Assembly: GCA_030446955.1 (NCBI GenBank)
Contig: JAUJMG010000197.1
Location: 1-5,726 of the forward strand
Reading direction: 5' to 3'
Source of the DNA: Thermomicrobiales bacterium
Lineage (GTDB): Bacteria > Chloroflexota > Chloroflexia > Thermomicrobiales > UBA6265
DNA length: 5,726 nucleotides
In this document: positions 5,147 through 5,726 of the stretch, in pieces
Layout of the letters: every line of letters begins with the position of its first letter
Position numbering within the stretch: position 1 is the first letter of the stretch
The notes under the pieces: model-generated
Seen by the model: only the letters and a program-made list of their open reading frames with translations
Database searches by the model: none
What the model was told of the DNA's origin: nothing
Translations under genes and position numbers: made by a program

Positions 5147-5704
5147 TTAGCCACGATGCGCTGATGGTGCCGCGGGGGAGACCGGCCGGCGCAAGGGAAC
5201 CGGACGCGGGGTGAAAGTGCGGCGAATGGTAGCGGCGAGGGTGGCCGCGTCACGGATGCGTCCGACTTGCTCATACGCCCGAACGGCCGCTTCCTGACCC
5301 CCACGTGGCATGTCCCAGAAGGTCGGCACGGCCAGCAAGTCAAGCGCCGCGTCCAGCTTCAGCCCTTCAGCGAATGCTTCCTGGGCCAAGACAAACCGGC
5401 ATTGCCGCGCATGCATCAATCCACGCACCGCTGCCGCCCGTGCCCGGCGTTCCCGCGCATCCAGCGGCGCCGGGGTGGGAGTGCTGGTGCTAGACCGCTC
5501 CATAACCGGTGTGACTTCTGACAGGTCCGTAGCCTCTTTGACTGACGGCCCAGGACCCGTGACTGCTACCGCAGGAAGGGGTGTGTCGTCGACCGATGTC
5601 AGCCAGGGCATGATGCGGCGCGCCCGTGCGCGGAACTCGCTGACGAGCCGGCTTCCGGAGAAATCGAGGCTCAACACATCCACTGCCGGTTGGGTGATGA
5701 CCAT
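5147..5704 (-). CDS. Small hypothetical protein with TPR-like helical C-terminus
   Basis: The protein has 185 residues and no recognised family. Residues 1-40 are predicted mixed structure (VDVLSLDFSGSRLVSEFRARARRIMPWL). Residues about 41-80 are a Pro/Ser/Thr-rich linker (including STSTPTPAP). Residues about 82-163 form helices in a TPR-like rhythm: a first unit with LAQEAFAEGLKLDAALDLL and a second with EAAVRAYEQVGRIRDAATLAATIRR. The tail is Pro/Arg-rich and basic (RPVPLRRPVSPAAPSAHRG). There is no signal peptide or membrane segment. ATG at 5704 is chosen because an excellent Shine-Dalgarno, GGAGG, ends 5 bp before it; GTG at 5716 is in frame but would place that motif inside the gene. The helical part resembles in style the N-terminal repeats of the DUF2325 protein at 2079-3140, but a shared role is only inferred. 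It converges on the regulator at 3353-4525, and its promoter lies beyond the window. Confidence 0.72.
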   Translation of the reverse strand: MVITQPAVDVLSLDFSGSRLVSEFRARARRIMPWLTSVDDTPLPAVAVTGPGPSVKEATDLSEVTPVMERSSTSTPTPAPLDARERRARAAAVRGLMHARQCRFVLAQEAFAEGLKLDAALDLLAVPTFWDMPRGGQEAAVRAYEQVGRIRDAATLAATIRRTFTPRPVPLRRPVSPAAPSAHRG

Positions 5705-5726
5705 CCCTTCCTCCACTCGACCTCAC

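Overview
This is a GC-rich bacterial window with loosely packed genes. It holds four genes I consider real, one probable gene remnant, and two long stretches without a convincing gene. The high GC content, the long extended ArsR-type regulator and the integrase style suggest a Chloroflexota bacterium of the Thermomicrobia type (Sphaerobacter/Nitrolancea-like). That assignment is an impression from protein style, not a demonstrated placement. Low coding density, a tyrosine recombinase and a probable decayed recombinase fragment suggest an accessory or island-like region.

Layout: positions 1-280 carry what looks like a frameshifted N-terminal piece of a tyrosine recombinase on the + strand. Positions 280-794 show nothing I can support. 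On the - strand, 795-1877 encodes a complete-length but catalytically divergent tyrosine recombinase, with a promoter-like sequence in front of it. Upstream of it on the same strand, 2079-3140 encodes a helical-repeat (TPR-like) protein ending in a DUF2325 domain. A 212-bp divergent intergenic region with dyad symmetries separates it from 3353-4525 (+), a 390-residue regulator with a long N-terminal domain and a C-terminal ArsR-type winged helix. Positions 4526-5146 are gene-free but structured: a short hairpin after the regulator, then an AT-rich promoter-like element, a run of hairpins, and a perfect 13-bp inverted repeat. The window closes with a small protein on the - strand (5147-5704) that has a Pro/Ser/Thr-rich linker and a TPR-like helical C-terminus.

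How the parts may relate: the DUF2325 protein and the recombinase lie in tandem on one strand, and the ArsR-type regulator is divergent from them, so the intergenic dyads could be operators for one or both sides. This is inference. The most interesting unexplained object is the possible structured RNA at about 4775-5012. It has a good sigma70-like promoter, four or five consecutive hairpins and a terminator-like end, and no downstream gene on its strand. A simpler reading is that the last hairpin is only a shared terminator between the convergent genes at 3353-4525 and 5147-5704.
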